Assembly (NCBI GenBank): GCA_040753495.1
Contig: JBFMEF010000064.1
Span: 1-64,000, forward strand
Length of the DNA: 64,000 bases
Direction of reading: 5' to 3'
Source of the DNA: Candidatus Zixiibacteriota bacterium
GTDB lineage: Bacteria > Zixibacteria > MSB-5A5 > GN15 > PGXB01
Shown: piece by piece, positions 56,733 to 63,536 of the stretch
Layout: each line of letters starts with the position of its first letter
How positions within the stretch are numbered: the stretch's first letter is position 1
Translations under genes and position numbers: made by a program
Notes under the pieces: generated by a model
What the model saw: only the letters and a program-made list of their open reading frames with translations
Told to the model about the DNA's origin: nothing
Database searches by the model: none

Positions 56733-56769
56733 ATAAAAAACCTCTTGGCTTCGAAGAAGCCAAGAGGTG
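56733..56769 (-). terminator. Rho-independent terminator of the small outer-membrane-like gene
   Basis: Stem cctcttggcttc / gaagccaagagg (56741-56752, 56756-56767), followed on the minus strand by six T. It lies 85 bases downstream of the gene ending at 56854; the sequence in between holds nothing recognisable. Confidence 0.9.
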
Positions 56770-56853
56770 GGAGGGATTATGTCTAAGGTCGCGCCGAATA
56801 TATAAAAGCCGTGCGATTTGTCAAGTATAAAATCACCCAGAAAGTAGACGCCA

Positions 56854-57249
56854 TCAGAAGGAAAGCCGTAATCCAAACTGGTTTATAGGCTTATCTTCAA
56901 ACTTGGATATGACCCTCTGATAGTTGATAGAAACGCCCCCGCCTATCGCTTTAACGAGGGATAACTCCATATAATGGTCATGCTCCAGATGAGACATATC
57001 CCAATTAAAATCGGCAGTGAATTCGAAATTGAATTCAGTGAATATCTTAAATGAATTGATTGCGATAACCTGAAGGGTCATACCCCGGTCTATACCGGAA
57101 TCATCCAGATTACGATAGAAAGATATTTCGTTGCTTAAGGGCATGATGCCGAAAACCCTCCCTTCATACGAAGGGAGAGCCTGCGCTTCAGGCAAAGAAG
57201 CAATAATCAGAGCAACCGCAATCAAAATTCTGAAGAATCGAGAAAGCAT
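56854..57249 (-). CDS. Small secreted beta-barrel-like protein
   Basis: 131 residues. A signal peptide (about 1-24, ending AQALP) is followed by alternating strands and a C-terminal aromatic ending GLRLSF, as in small outer-membrane barrels. No family recognised. AAGGAG lies 7 bases before ATG. Single gene, divergent from the carbamoyltransferase cassette. Confidence 0.7.
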   Translation of the reverse strand: MLSRFFRILIAVALIIASLPEAQALPSYEGRVFGIMPLSNEISFYRNLDDSGIDRGMTLQVIAINSFKIFTEFNFEFTADFNWDMSHLEHDHYMELSLVKAIGGGVSINYQRVISKFEDKPINQFGLRLSF

Positions 57250-57357
57250 ATAAAACTCCTTGGAAAAGCTGTGCTTATGATAACGAACTTCAATAATGCC
57301 TGTTTGCCACAGAATTTCAAGGAGAATTCAGATTTTGGCAGTCGCCAGATATCTAAT

Positions 57358-57375
57358 AGCGCTTGTTGAAGCGCT
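57358..57375 (+). promoter_or_regulatory. Inverted repeat upstream of the carbamoyltransferase cassette
   Basis: agcgctt-gttg-aagcgct, 23 bases before the first ATG of the cassette. It may be an operator or an RNA hairpin in a short leader; no T run follows. Confidence 0.4.
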
Positions 57376-57397
57376 TCATTATGAGTAATTTCCAAGT

Positions 57398-57634
57398 ATG
57401 AGACGTCCGGTAATATCATTGCTCGAGGGAGTAAAGAAGTTCGGCAGATTTCTGGGAAAAGTGCAGGCTGAAATTATCCTCTTTATTTTTTATTTCTTGA
57501 TACTTACCCCCTATTCCTCAGTACTCCGTCTGTTTGGCGCTGACCCGCTGCGTCTCAGATACAGGAGCGATACTAATTGGCAGGAAATTCGTATCGAAAA
57601 ATCTGACCCCGCCGATCTGAAACGGCAGAGTTAA
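57398..57634 (+). CDS. Small membrane protein of the carbamoyltransferase cassette (SxtJ-like companion)
   Basis: 78 residues: basic N-terminus, one transmembrane helix (about 24-44, AEIILFIFYFLILTPYSSVL), then LRLFGADPLRLR and a polar tail. Proteins of this pattern (aromatic helix, then DPLRLR) often precede NodU/CmcH-type carbamoyltransferases. Its stop is one base before the carbamoyltransferase ATG, so the two are cotranscribed. No clear ribosome site. Function unknown; membrane tethering is plausible. Confidence 0.75.
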   Translation: MRRPVISLLEGVKKFGRFLGKVQAEIILFIFYFLILTPYSSVLRLFGADPLRLRYRSDTNWQEIRIEKSDPADLKRQS

Positions 57635-57635
57635 A

Positions 57636-59375
57636 ATGAATATTCTGGGAATCTCCTGTTTCTATCATGATTCCGCCGCGGCGCTGGTATCGGACGGCGT
57701 TCTCATTGCGGCGGCAATGGAAGAACGGTTCACCGGCATAAAGCATGACCCTTCCTTCCCCAAAAACTCCATAAGTTTTTGTCTGGAGAGTCTGAACAAA
57801 GGGATGTTGGAAATCGACGCCGTTGTCTTCTATGAGAAACCGTGGAGCAAGTTTGACCGGATTTTAAGCAGTTATATGCAGACGGCTCCTTTTTCCTATA
57901 CAGCTTTCCGGAAGGCGGTTCCCCTTTGGCTCAAGGAGAGGCTCTGGATTCCAAATCTAATAAGAAAGGAAACCGGCTTTAAGGGAGCGATCTATTTTAC
58001 AGAACATCATCAGGCGCATGCGGCGGGAGCCTTTTTTTCATCTCCCTTCAAAAGCGCCGCTTTGCTGACTATTGACGGCGTCGGCGAGTGGGCAACAGCG
58101 GCGCTGGGAAGAGGAATAGATAATAAGGTCAATATCTCTCAAGTTATGCACTACCCCCATTCCCTCGGGCTTTTATATTCTGCCATTACGTACTTCCTCG
58201 GATTTAGAGTAAACTCGGCAGAATATAAAGTAATGGGGCTGGCGCCGTACGGCGAGCCTGCATATGCCGACCTGTTCCGACAGGAGCTGGTGAAGATTAA
58301 CGACGACGGCTCTATTTTCCTGAATATGAAATATTTCGAGTTTCATCGCGGTTTAACTATGACCGGGAAGAGACTGGAAAAACTTCTGGGGCGCCCTCGA
58401 AGACTTCCGGAAACGGAGTTAACTGCCAGCGACAAGAATATTGCGGCCTCGATTCAAGCAATTGCCGAAGAAATAATTATCAAGATGGCTCAACACGCCA
58501 GAAGATTGACCGCCGAGAAATATCTTTGTCTCTCCGGTGGAGTCTCTTTGAATTGTGCGGCCGCCGGGAAACTTCTAAGGAGTGGCATATTTGATGATAT
58601 ACATATCCAGCCGGCTTCGTCCGACAGCGGCGGCGCCGCCGGCGCCGCCCTTTATCTCTATTATGCGCTGAGCAAAGCGGCAAAAAAATCCCCCGCCTCC
58701 TACCTGGAGCTGGGACCTGCCTATAATAATGAAGTGATTATTCAGTATCTTCAATCAACCGGCTTACCTTTCCGTCAGATTGACGACCCGAGCCTGGCGG
58801 AATGGCTGGCAGAAGCGCTTTTCGAGCAGAAGATTATTGGGCTTTTTACCGGTTATATGGAATTCGGTCCGCGGGCGCTCGGGTTTCGCTCCATACTGGC
58901 GTCACCGACGGACCTGAAAATGAAGCAGAAAATCAATCAGGCGGTCAAATTCCGGGAGCCGTTTCGCCCTTTCGCGCCGGTTGTAATGGAGGAGAAAGCG
59001 GCCGATTTCTTTGACTGCGACCGCCCTTCTCCTTACATGCTTTTCAATTTCAATGTCCGCAGGGAGAAGGCGGCAATAATTCCGGCGGTGGTGCACGTTG
59101 ATAATACGGCCCGCTTGCAGACGGTCAATGCCGGGCAGAATCGACGTCTCTATTCCATTCTCTCAGAATTCGAGAAAAAAAGTGGCATCCCGGTGCTGTT
59201 GAACACCTCATTAAATCTTCGAGGCTATCCAATCGCGCGGACTCCCGAAGATGCCGTAACAACTTTCGCATCTTCCGGAATCGATATCCTGGCGCTGGAG
59301 AATATGATTCTGGATAAGGCGGAAATTGACCCCGAGCGGCTGGCGCGGTACCGACTCAGGGCCGGAACTGACTGA
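57636..59375 (+). CDS. Carbamoyltransferase of the NodU/CmcH/TobZ family
   Basis: 579 residues; transfers carbamoyl from carbamoyl phosphate, by way of a carbamoyl-adenylate, to a hydroxyl of a sugar or natural product. The N-terminal Kae1-like domain begins ILGISCFYHDSAAALVSDG; metal-binding histidines lie in E123-H-H-Q-A-H128; the ATP site uses LTIDGVGEWATAALG; LCLSGGVSLNCAAAGKL follows. The C-terminal carbamoyl-transfer domain starts at FGPRALGFRSILA (410-422), with VKFREPFRPFAPVV. All catalytic elements look intact. The acceptor is not identifiable from sequence. Confidence 0.95.
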   Translation: MNILGISCFYHDSAAALVSDGVLIAAAMEERFTGIKHDPSFPKNSISFCLESLNKGMLEIDAVVFYEKPWSKFDRILSSYMQTAPFSYTAFRKAVPLWLKERLWIPNLIRKETGFKGAIYFTEHHQAHAAGAFFSSPFKSAALLTIDGVGEWATAALGRGIDNKVNISQVMHYPHSLGLLYSAITYFLGFRVNSAEYKVMGLAPYGEPAYADLFRQELVKINDDGSIFLNMKYFEFHRGLTMTGKRLEKLLGRPRRLPETELTASDKNIAASIQAIAEEIIIKMAQHARRLTAEKYLCLSGGVSLNCAAAGKLLRSGIFDDIHIQPASSDSGGAAGAALYLYYALSKAAKKSPASYLELGPAYNNEVIIQYLQSTGLPFRQIDDPSLAEWLAEALFEQKIIGLFTGYMEFGPRALGFRSILASPTDLKMKQKINQAVKFREPFRPFAPVVMEEKAADFFDCDRPSPYMLFNFNVRREKAAIIPAVVHVDNTARLQTVNAGQNRRLYSILSEFEKKSGIPVLLNTSLNLRGYPIARTPEDAVTTFASSGIDILALENMILDKAEIDPERLARYRLRAGTD

Positions 59376-59418
59376 TTTCGATTGGCAAAAGCCCGCCAGG
59401 TATATATTATATTGTGGT

Positions 59419-59586
59419 ATGGCGCTGAAAGAACGATTGGTGATATTCGGCGAATTCTGGTACTTTCTGAAAACCTCCAAGAAATGGTGGTTAGGACCGA
59501 TATTTCTGTTTCTGCTGTTTCTCTCTTTCCTGATAATTTTCACCGAGTCCTCCGCCCTGGCGCCTTTTATATATTCTCTCTTCTGA
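59419..59586 (+). CDS. DUF5989-like small membrane protein
   Basis: 55 residues: ERLVIFGEFWYFLKTSKKWWLGP is split here into an amphipathic start (ERLVIFGEFWYFLK) and KKWWLGP, then one transmembrane helix and FIYSLF at the end. This is the DUF5989 pattern that nearly always accompanies NodU-type carbamoyltransferases. I start at ATG 59419; the longer open frame runs through the end of the upstream gene. It ends 3 bases before the SGNH gene. Confidence 0.82.
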   Translation: MALKERLVIFGEFWYFLKTSKKWWLGPIFLFLLFLSFLIIFTESSALAPFIYSLF

Positions 59587-59589
59587 CAG

Positions 59590-60720
59590 ATGACCGACCA
59601 TGCCCGTCTAACAGACTCGCCGACAACAGAAGGCAAAGCCCGTCGCCGGTATCTCCGTCCGCTCATTTTTCTGCTTTCCATTCCGCTTTTTGTTCTTGCC
59701 ATTGAGATTATCTTCGCTGTTGTCAGTCTCGATACGTTTTTCGCCAACCGCTTCTTTTTAGTCAACCGCTCTCTTGACTACCCCGAAGTCTTCATGCGAG
59801 ACCCCGATATCTTCTGGCGCTTTCGCCCATCGCAAGAGATAAATTCCCGCTTCTTTGAGGGGAAATCATATCGAATCAATTCGTCAGGGCTTCGAGGCGA
59901 CGAGATACCTCCCAGGTCGGATAAGAAACGGCTGGTCTTTCTCGGCAACTCCTGCACATTTGGCTGGGGCGTGAGCGAGGAGCAGACTTTTGTCAAATTG
60001 ACAGAAAGGCTTCTGAATGAGCGGCAGGCCGAGAGAATCTTTGAGACGATAAATGCCGGTATTCCCGGTTTCAGCAGTTTTCAGGGGCGACGATTTTATG
60101 TTTCGGATATGGCGTCCCTGAAACCGGAAATAGTCTTCATAATGTTTGCCTGGAATGACCAGTGGGCTGCGGGAGGAAATATTCCCGATAATCAGCAGAA
60201 ATCTCCTCCCAAATGGATAATTAAGAGCCAGAATCTCTTTTCCCGACTGAAAATATACCGACTGCTTAGAAAAATAATATTATCGGTAACGGAACCATCA
60301 CTGGAGGACAAACTCGACAGGCAGAATCCGGTTTATCGTGTATCCCTGGAAGATTTCTACAGCAATCTATACGCCCTGGTCAATTTCATCAGGTCGGAGG
60401 GAAGTCGACCGATATTGCTGACCTCACCGGCGCCGTCGCTGACAAAATATTATCCGCCCGGAAGCCGCTCGCAGATGCATTATTATCATGAACTATATAA
60501 TTCTCAGACCCGTCTGGTGGCGAGGAATAGCCGAGCGGAACTGATTGATATTGCCGGTATCTTCGATGACTTCAATGACTTATTTGACAACGCCCCAAAT
60601 GACCCGATTCATTTTAACGCCACGGGGCATAAGGTAATAGCCGAGAAAATCTCTGAATACCTGTCAATAACCCCCTGGTTGGACAGGATGGAGCCGGTCG
60701 AGGGCGCGCATATTAATTAG
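59590..60720 (+). CDS. Membrane-anchored SGNH/GDSL hydrolase-like protein
   Basis: 376 residues with an N-terminal transmembrane helix (about 23-47) and an extracytoplasmic SGNH domain: nucleophile Ser121 in LGNSCTFGWG (block I, with N for D), NAGIPGFSS (block II Gly), FAWNDQW with Asn189 (block III), and Asp338-x-x-His341 in NDPIHFNATGH (block V). Such enzymes add or remove acyl groups on surface glycans. Fourth and last gene of the cassette. Confidence 0.88.
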   Translation: MTDHARLTDSPTTEGKARRRYLRPLIFLLSIPLFVLAIEIIFAVVSLDTFFANRFFLVNRSLDYPEVFMRDPDIFWRFRPSQEINSRFFEGKSYRINSSGLRGDEIPPRSDKKRLVFLGNSCTFGWGVSEEQTFVKLTERLLNERQAERIFETINAGIPGFSSFQGRRFYVSDMASLKPEIVFIMFAWNDQWAAGGNIPDNQQKSPPKWIIKSQNLFSRLKIYRLLRKIILSVTEPSLEDKLDRQNPVYRVSLEDFYSNLYALVNFIRSEGSRPILLTSPAPSLTKYYPPGSRSQMHYYHELYNSQTRLVARNSRAELIDIAGIFDDFNDLFDNAPNDPIHFNATGHKVIAEKISEYLSITPWLDRMEPVEGAHIN

Positions 60721-60938
60721 TCCCATCTGCGAATCTTGCCGAAAGTGGTCTAATTACGCCACGCATCGGATTGTATCTGCAACCGTGGTTGATAGATATA
60801 GGAGGGGCGTTCTCAAAAATCGCAGTGGTCGGCAATGATTTTTTTCCCTAAACATAAGTTATCGGAAAGTCGAAAATTAATTGGAACCTAAGGGGTTACC
60901 GATTTGTTAAAGGAATAAATCGGAGATTAAAATAGTCC

Positions 60939-60953
60939 AAGTTCACAGAACTT
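60939..60953 (+). promoter_or_regulatory. Putative operator upstream of the HMA-gene promoter
   Basis: Perfect inverted repeat aagttc-aca-gaactt, ending 4 bases before the -35 box. Position fits an activator or metalloregulator site. Confidence 0.45.
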
Positions 60954-60957
60954 TGAC

Positions 60958-60986
60958 TTGACAAAATGAGACAAAAAAAGTATAAT
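60958..60986 (+). promoter_or_regulatory. Consensus sigma70-type promoter of the HMA-domain gene
   Basis: TTGACA (60958-60963), spacer of exactly 17 bases, TATAAT (60981-60986). Expected transcript start near 60993, giving a leader of about 35 bases with GGAGGA before the GTG start. Confidence 0.85.
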
Positions 60987-61027
60987 TAAGAACCAAAACC
61001 AATTACTCACCTATGGAGGAAAGACCC

Positions 61028-61690
61028 GTGAAGAAGTTAATGTTTGTCACCCTGGCGCTGGTTTTGGGCCTTGCCCTGGCCCTTGCCCCTCAGTTCAGCT
61101 CTGCCTGTGGCGGAGACAAAGCGAAATCGGCTGATGCCACCAAGGCTTCGGGCGAAGTGAAGATGGTTAATGCCGGCTCCGAGTCCGGATGCGGCAGTAT
61201 GAAGGCTACGGAGGCGAAGACGGACGCAAAGATGGTCAATTCCGGTTCCGGGTGCGGCGCATATAAGACTTCTGAAGCCAAAGCCCAGATGGTAGGCTCC
61301 GGGTGCGGCGCTTCCAAGACGACCGAGGCGACCACGGCGAGCGCCGATGCTCACTGTGATTACACCGGCAAGTGCGCTACTTTGACTCTGTCCGTTGCCG
61401 GGATGACTTGCGGCGGCTGCGAGTCATCGGTTAAGGAAGCCCTGATGTCCGACAAAGGGGTTATCAAAGTCGTCTCCGTGGATTACAAAGCCGGCAAGGC
61501 GGTAGTCTGCTACGACCCGGATAAGGTTGAAAGCGGCAAACTGGCGGCTTTGGTCTCCGACAAAGGGTATAAGGCGGAAATAATGCCGGCGGTTGCCACC
61601 TCTACAACTGATGCCGGCAAAGGGGCGGCCTGCTCAATTTCGGCTGGCAAGTGCGAAAAGAAGTCTGAAACCAAGGACGGCTCCCACTGA
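61028..61690 (+). CDS. Secreted HMA-domain metal-binding protein with Cys-Gly repeats
   Basis: 220 residues from GTG 61028, chosen because GGAGGA lies 7 bases upstream; the in-frame ATG at 61013 precedes that site. Signal peptide about 1-26 (ending FSSACGG). Residues 45-101 hold three imperfect repeats of the form K-M-V-N-x-G-S-G-C-G-x-x-K-x-x-E-A-K, each with one Cys. An HMA fold follows (about 118-185) with the metal loop G-M126-T-C128-G-G-C131; the tail has two more Cys. Probably a periplasmic copper- or mercury-type metal binder (CopZ/MerP-like). No P-type ATPase is adjacent. Confidence 0.85.
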   Translation: MKKLMFVTLALVLGLALALAPQFSSACGGDKAKSADATKASGEVKMVNAGSESGCGSMKATEAKTDAKMVNSGSGCGAYKTSEAKAQMVGSGCGASKTTEATTASADAHCDYTGKCATLTLSVAGMTCGGCESSVKEALMSDKGVIKVVSVDYKAGKAVVCYDPDKVESGKLAALVSDKGYKAEIMPAVATSTTDAGKGAACSISAGKCEKKSETKDGSH

Positions 61691-61715
61691 TATTTTGACA
61701 GATTTGATGATTCAG

Positions 61716-61750
61716 AAAAAGGCGGAATGGTCTTCCGCCTTTTTTGTTTT
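61716..61750 (+). terminator. Rho-independent terminator of the HMA-domain gene
   Basis: Stem aaggcgga / tccgcctt (61719-61726, 61734-61741), loop atggtct, followed by TTTTTGTTTTTTG. Confidence 0.93.
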
Positions 61751-61764
61751 TTGTCTTATATTGT

Positions 61765-61793
61765 TTGCGCCCGCCTGTTTCAGCCGATATAAT
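61765..61793 (+). promoter_or_regulatory. Putative promoter of the PorV-like gene
   Basis: TTGCGC (61765-61770, poor), 17-base spacer, perfect TATAAT (61788-61793). The ATG at 61801 is about where transcription should begin, so the transcript may be leaderless. Confidence 0.5.
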
Positions 61794-61800
61794 AGATTAG

Positions 61801-62748
61801 ATGAAACCAAAGAGATTGATACTGGCAACATTCCTTTTGCTCTTTGCCGGGACAGCATCTTACGGCGCCAAGTACGCCGGTGATGCCTTTTCTTTAGGTG
61901 CCGGGGCGAGAGGACTGGCGCTGGGCGGGGCAATTGTGGCGGGACCATTTGACGCCTCTGCCCCATACTGGAACCCGGCTGGACTTAACAGCCTTCCAGG
62001 ACAGAATATAATTGCGATGCATGCTGAAATGTTTGGCTCGCTTCTCAACCACGATTTTGCCGCCTATACTCGATACCGGGGTGAAAAGAAGTTCCTGTCG
62101 GCATACGGCATCTATTTCTATTATCTGGGAGGCGGCGGGATAAAACTGACCGACCTTGACCCCAATACCGGACGTCCTTTTGTTGTCAGAGAAGAGTCGC
62201 ATAGCGATATAATTGTTTCAGGAGCGATAGCCGGCAAGCTGAAAGAGCAGCTCGATTGGGGAGTATCACTGAAGTTTCTTTATCGGGATTTGGCGACGGT
62301 TACCGGATACGGAGTTTCCGCTGACCTGGGCGCGGTCTATAAGCCCTTTGAATACCTGAACTTCGGTCTGACGGTGGCGGACCTCTTCACAGGCCATCTG
62401 GGATATTCCAATGGTTCTTCCGAGTCGATAAATCCCACTGTTAAGCCCGGCATACTGTTCACTGACAGTTACAAGGAGTTCCGGGGACGTCTGGTGGCAT
62501 CGGGAGATTTCAAGTTCGAAGGGATTCGCCAGAATAGTCAGTACTGGATGGGGGATATCTCGATGGACCTTCATTTCGGGGCGGAAATATCGTATCTTGA
62601 GATGGTTTTCCTCAGGGCCGGCTCTGATATTGGGCGCTTCACCGGAGGGGTTGGGGTTGAGATAAAGCGGGTGCGCATTGACGCCGCCTATTTGAATGAC
62701 AGCGAGTTCGACGAAACGATCAGACTTTCGCTCGGTTACAGTTTCTAA
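61801..62748 (+). CDS. PorV/PorQ-family outer-membrane protein
   Basis: 315 residues. A signal peptide (about 1-22) is followed by AGDAFSLGAGARGLALGGAIVAG and APYWNPAGLNSLPGQ, the N-terminal plug-like motif of PorV/PorQ and FadL-type barrels, then alternating beta strands to the C-terminal IRLSLGYSF. In Bacteroidetes PorV is a type IX secretion partner; without T9SS genes in the window that role is not claimed. No Shine-Dalgarno sequence before ATG. Confidence 0.82.
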   Translation: MKPKRLILATFLLLFAGTASYGAKYAGDAFSLGAGARGLALGGAIVAGPFDASAPYWNPAGLNSLPGQNIIAMHAEMFGSLLNHDFAAYTRYRGEKKFLSAYGIYFYYLGGGGIKLTDLDPNTGRPFVVREESHSDIIVSGAIAGKLKEQLDWGVSLKFLYRDLATVTGYGVSADLGAVYKPFEYLNFGLTVADLFTGHLGYSNGSSESINPTVKPGILFTDSYKEFRGRLVASGDFKFEGIRQNSQYWMGDISMDLHFGAEISYLEMVFLRAGSDIGRFTGGVGVEIKRVRIDAAYLNDSEFDETIRLSLGYSF

Positions 62749-62788
62749 CAGAAAAACCTGACTTGATTTCTCATCTTAAAAATTAATT

Positions 62789-62804
62789 AGTGAAAAATTT
62801 CACT
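62789..62804 (+). promoter_or_regulatory. CRP/FNR-like palindrome upstream of the ATP synthase promoter
   Basis: agtgaaa-aa-tttcact, i.e. GTGA-N6-TCAC, the same core as the site at 20635-20650. It ends 6 bases before the -35 box. Confidence 0.5.
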
Positions 62805-62810
62805 TTGCGC

Positions 62811-62839
62811 TTGACAATCAGCGCAATCGGATTTATTTT
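62811..62839 (+). promoter_or_regulatory. Promoter of the ATP synthase operon
   Basis: TTGACA (62811-62816), 17-base spacer, TATTTT (62834-62839), 30 bases before the first gene. Confidence 0.65.
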
Positions 62840-62869
62840 CCCCACTCAATTTTTGCCGTTTGGGTCTAA

Positions 62870-63133
62870 ATGCCCGATTTAAAGGAACCGCGGAAGGGTA
62901 AGGGTAAGATTGAATATCGACAACTCGGTTTGCTTGGAACTATCCCAATTATTATGGTGGTCGGCCCGGTGGTCGGCTTCTTTATTGGTAGATGGCTCGA
63001 TTCCAAACTGGGGACCGCCCCTTTCCTGCTTATCCTCTTTTTGATTTTCGGGTTTATCGCCTCCGGCAAAGAGATATACAGGATTATAAAAAGAGCCGAA
63101 GAGAAGCCTGATAAGACCAAAGATGAGAATTGA
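62870..63133 (+). CDS. atpZ: AtpZ/AtpI-type F0F1 ATP synthase accessory protein
   Basis: 87 residues with two transmembrane helices: YRQLGLLGTIPIIMVVGPVVG and FLLILFLIFGFIASGKEIYR; the glycine- and aromatic-rich hairpin (GFFIGRWLDSKLGT) is the mark of the AtpZ/'putative F0F1-ATPase subunit' family, implicated in assembly and Mg/Ca handling. First gene of the ATP synthase operon; overlaps the next gene by 11 bases. Confidence 0.88.
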   Translation: MPDLKEPRKGKGKIEYRQLGLLGTIPIIMVVGPVVGFFIGRWLDSKLGTAPFLLILFLIFGFIASGKEIYRIIKRAEEKPDKTKDEN

Positions 63134-63536
63134 AGCGAATTTTGTAAGCCGGACTCTGCGCACCACCGGACTGGTGGCGCTTTTGAGCCTCGCCTTCGGG
63201 TCGTTCTATTACGGTTTTAAGCCCTCCCTGTCGGTCTTCACCGGCATCGTCTGGGGGATGATTAATCTTTACTTTCTCTCTTTACTGGTGCGCTCGTCGC
63301 TTCGTCCCGAAGGAGCCGATAAAGCCTCGGCTCTGATTTTTCTTCTCCTGAAATTCCCTCTTCTCTATCTTTCCGGCTACTTCCTGATGACCAACGACTA
63401 TTTCGACCCGCTCTTGCTGGTAATCGGATTCACTGTCAGTCTTCTGATAATTGTCCTCAAGGCGGCCGGGCGCGCTCTGTTAAAACTCGACTACTTCGAA
63501 GAAAACGACAAGAAGGAAAGTCTGCGCAGTGCTTAA
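63123..63536 (+). CDS. atpI: ATP synthase protein I
   Basis: 137 residues with four transmembrane helices (around VALLSLAFGSFYYGF, SVFTGIVWGMINLYFLSLL, FPLLYLSGYFLM, LLVIGFTVSLLIIVLK), the ATP synthase I-chain layout that helps assemble the c-ring. It starts inside the end of atpZ and its end overlaps the atpB start. Confidence 0.85.
   Translation: MRIEANFVSRTLRTTGLVALLSLAFGSFYYGFKPSLSVFTGIVWGMINLYFLSLLVRSSLRPEGADKASALIFLLLKFPLLYLSGYFLMTNDYFDPLLLVIGFTVSLLIIVLKAAGRALLKLDYFEENDKKESLRSA

Larger units (their letters stand above)
60721..61027 (+). other. Intergenic region with a consensus promoter
   Basis: 307 bases without a gene. The first 210 bases show nothing recognisable and no terminator after the SGNH gene. 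The last 90 bases contain the dyad at 60939-60953 and the promoter at 60958-60986 of the HMA-domain gene. Confidence 0.6.

Noticed and set aside
61801-62748. PorV-like gene as proof of a type IX secretion system
   Set aside because: PorV/PorQ-type barrels occur without T9SS and no other T9SS component is in the window.
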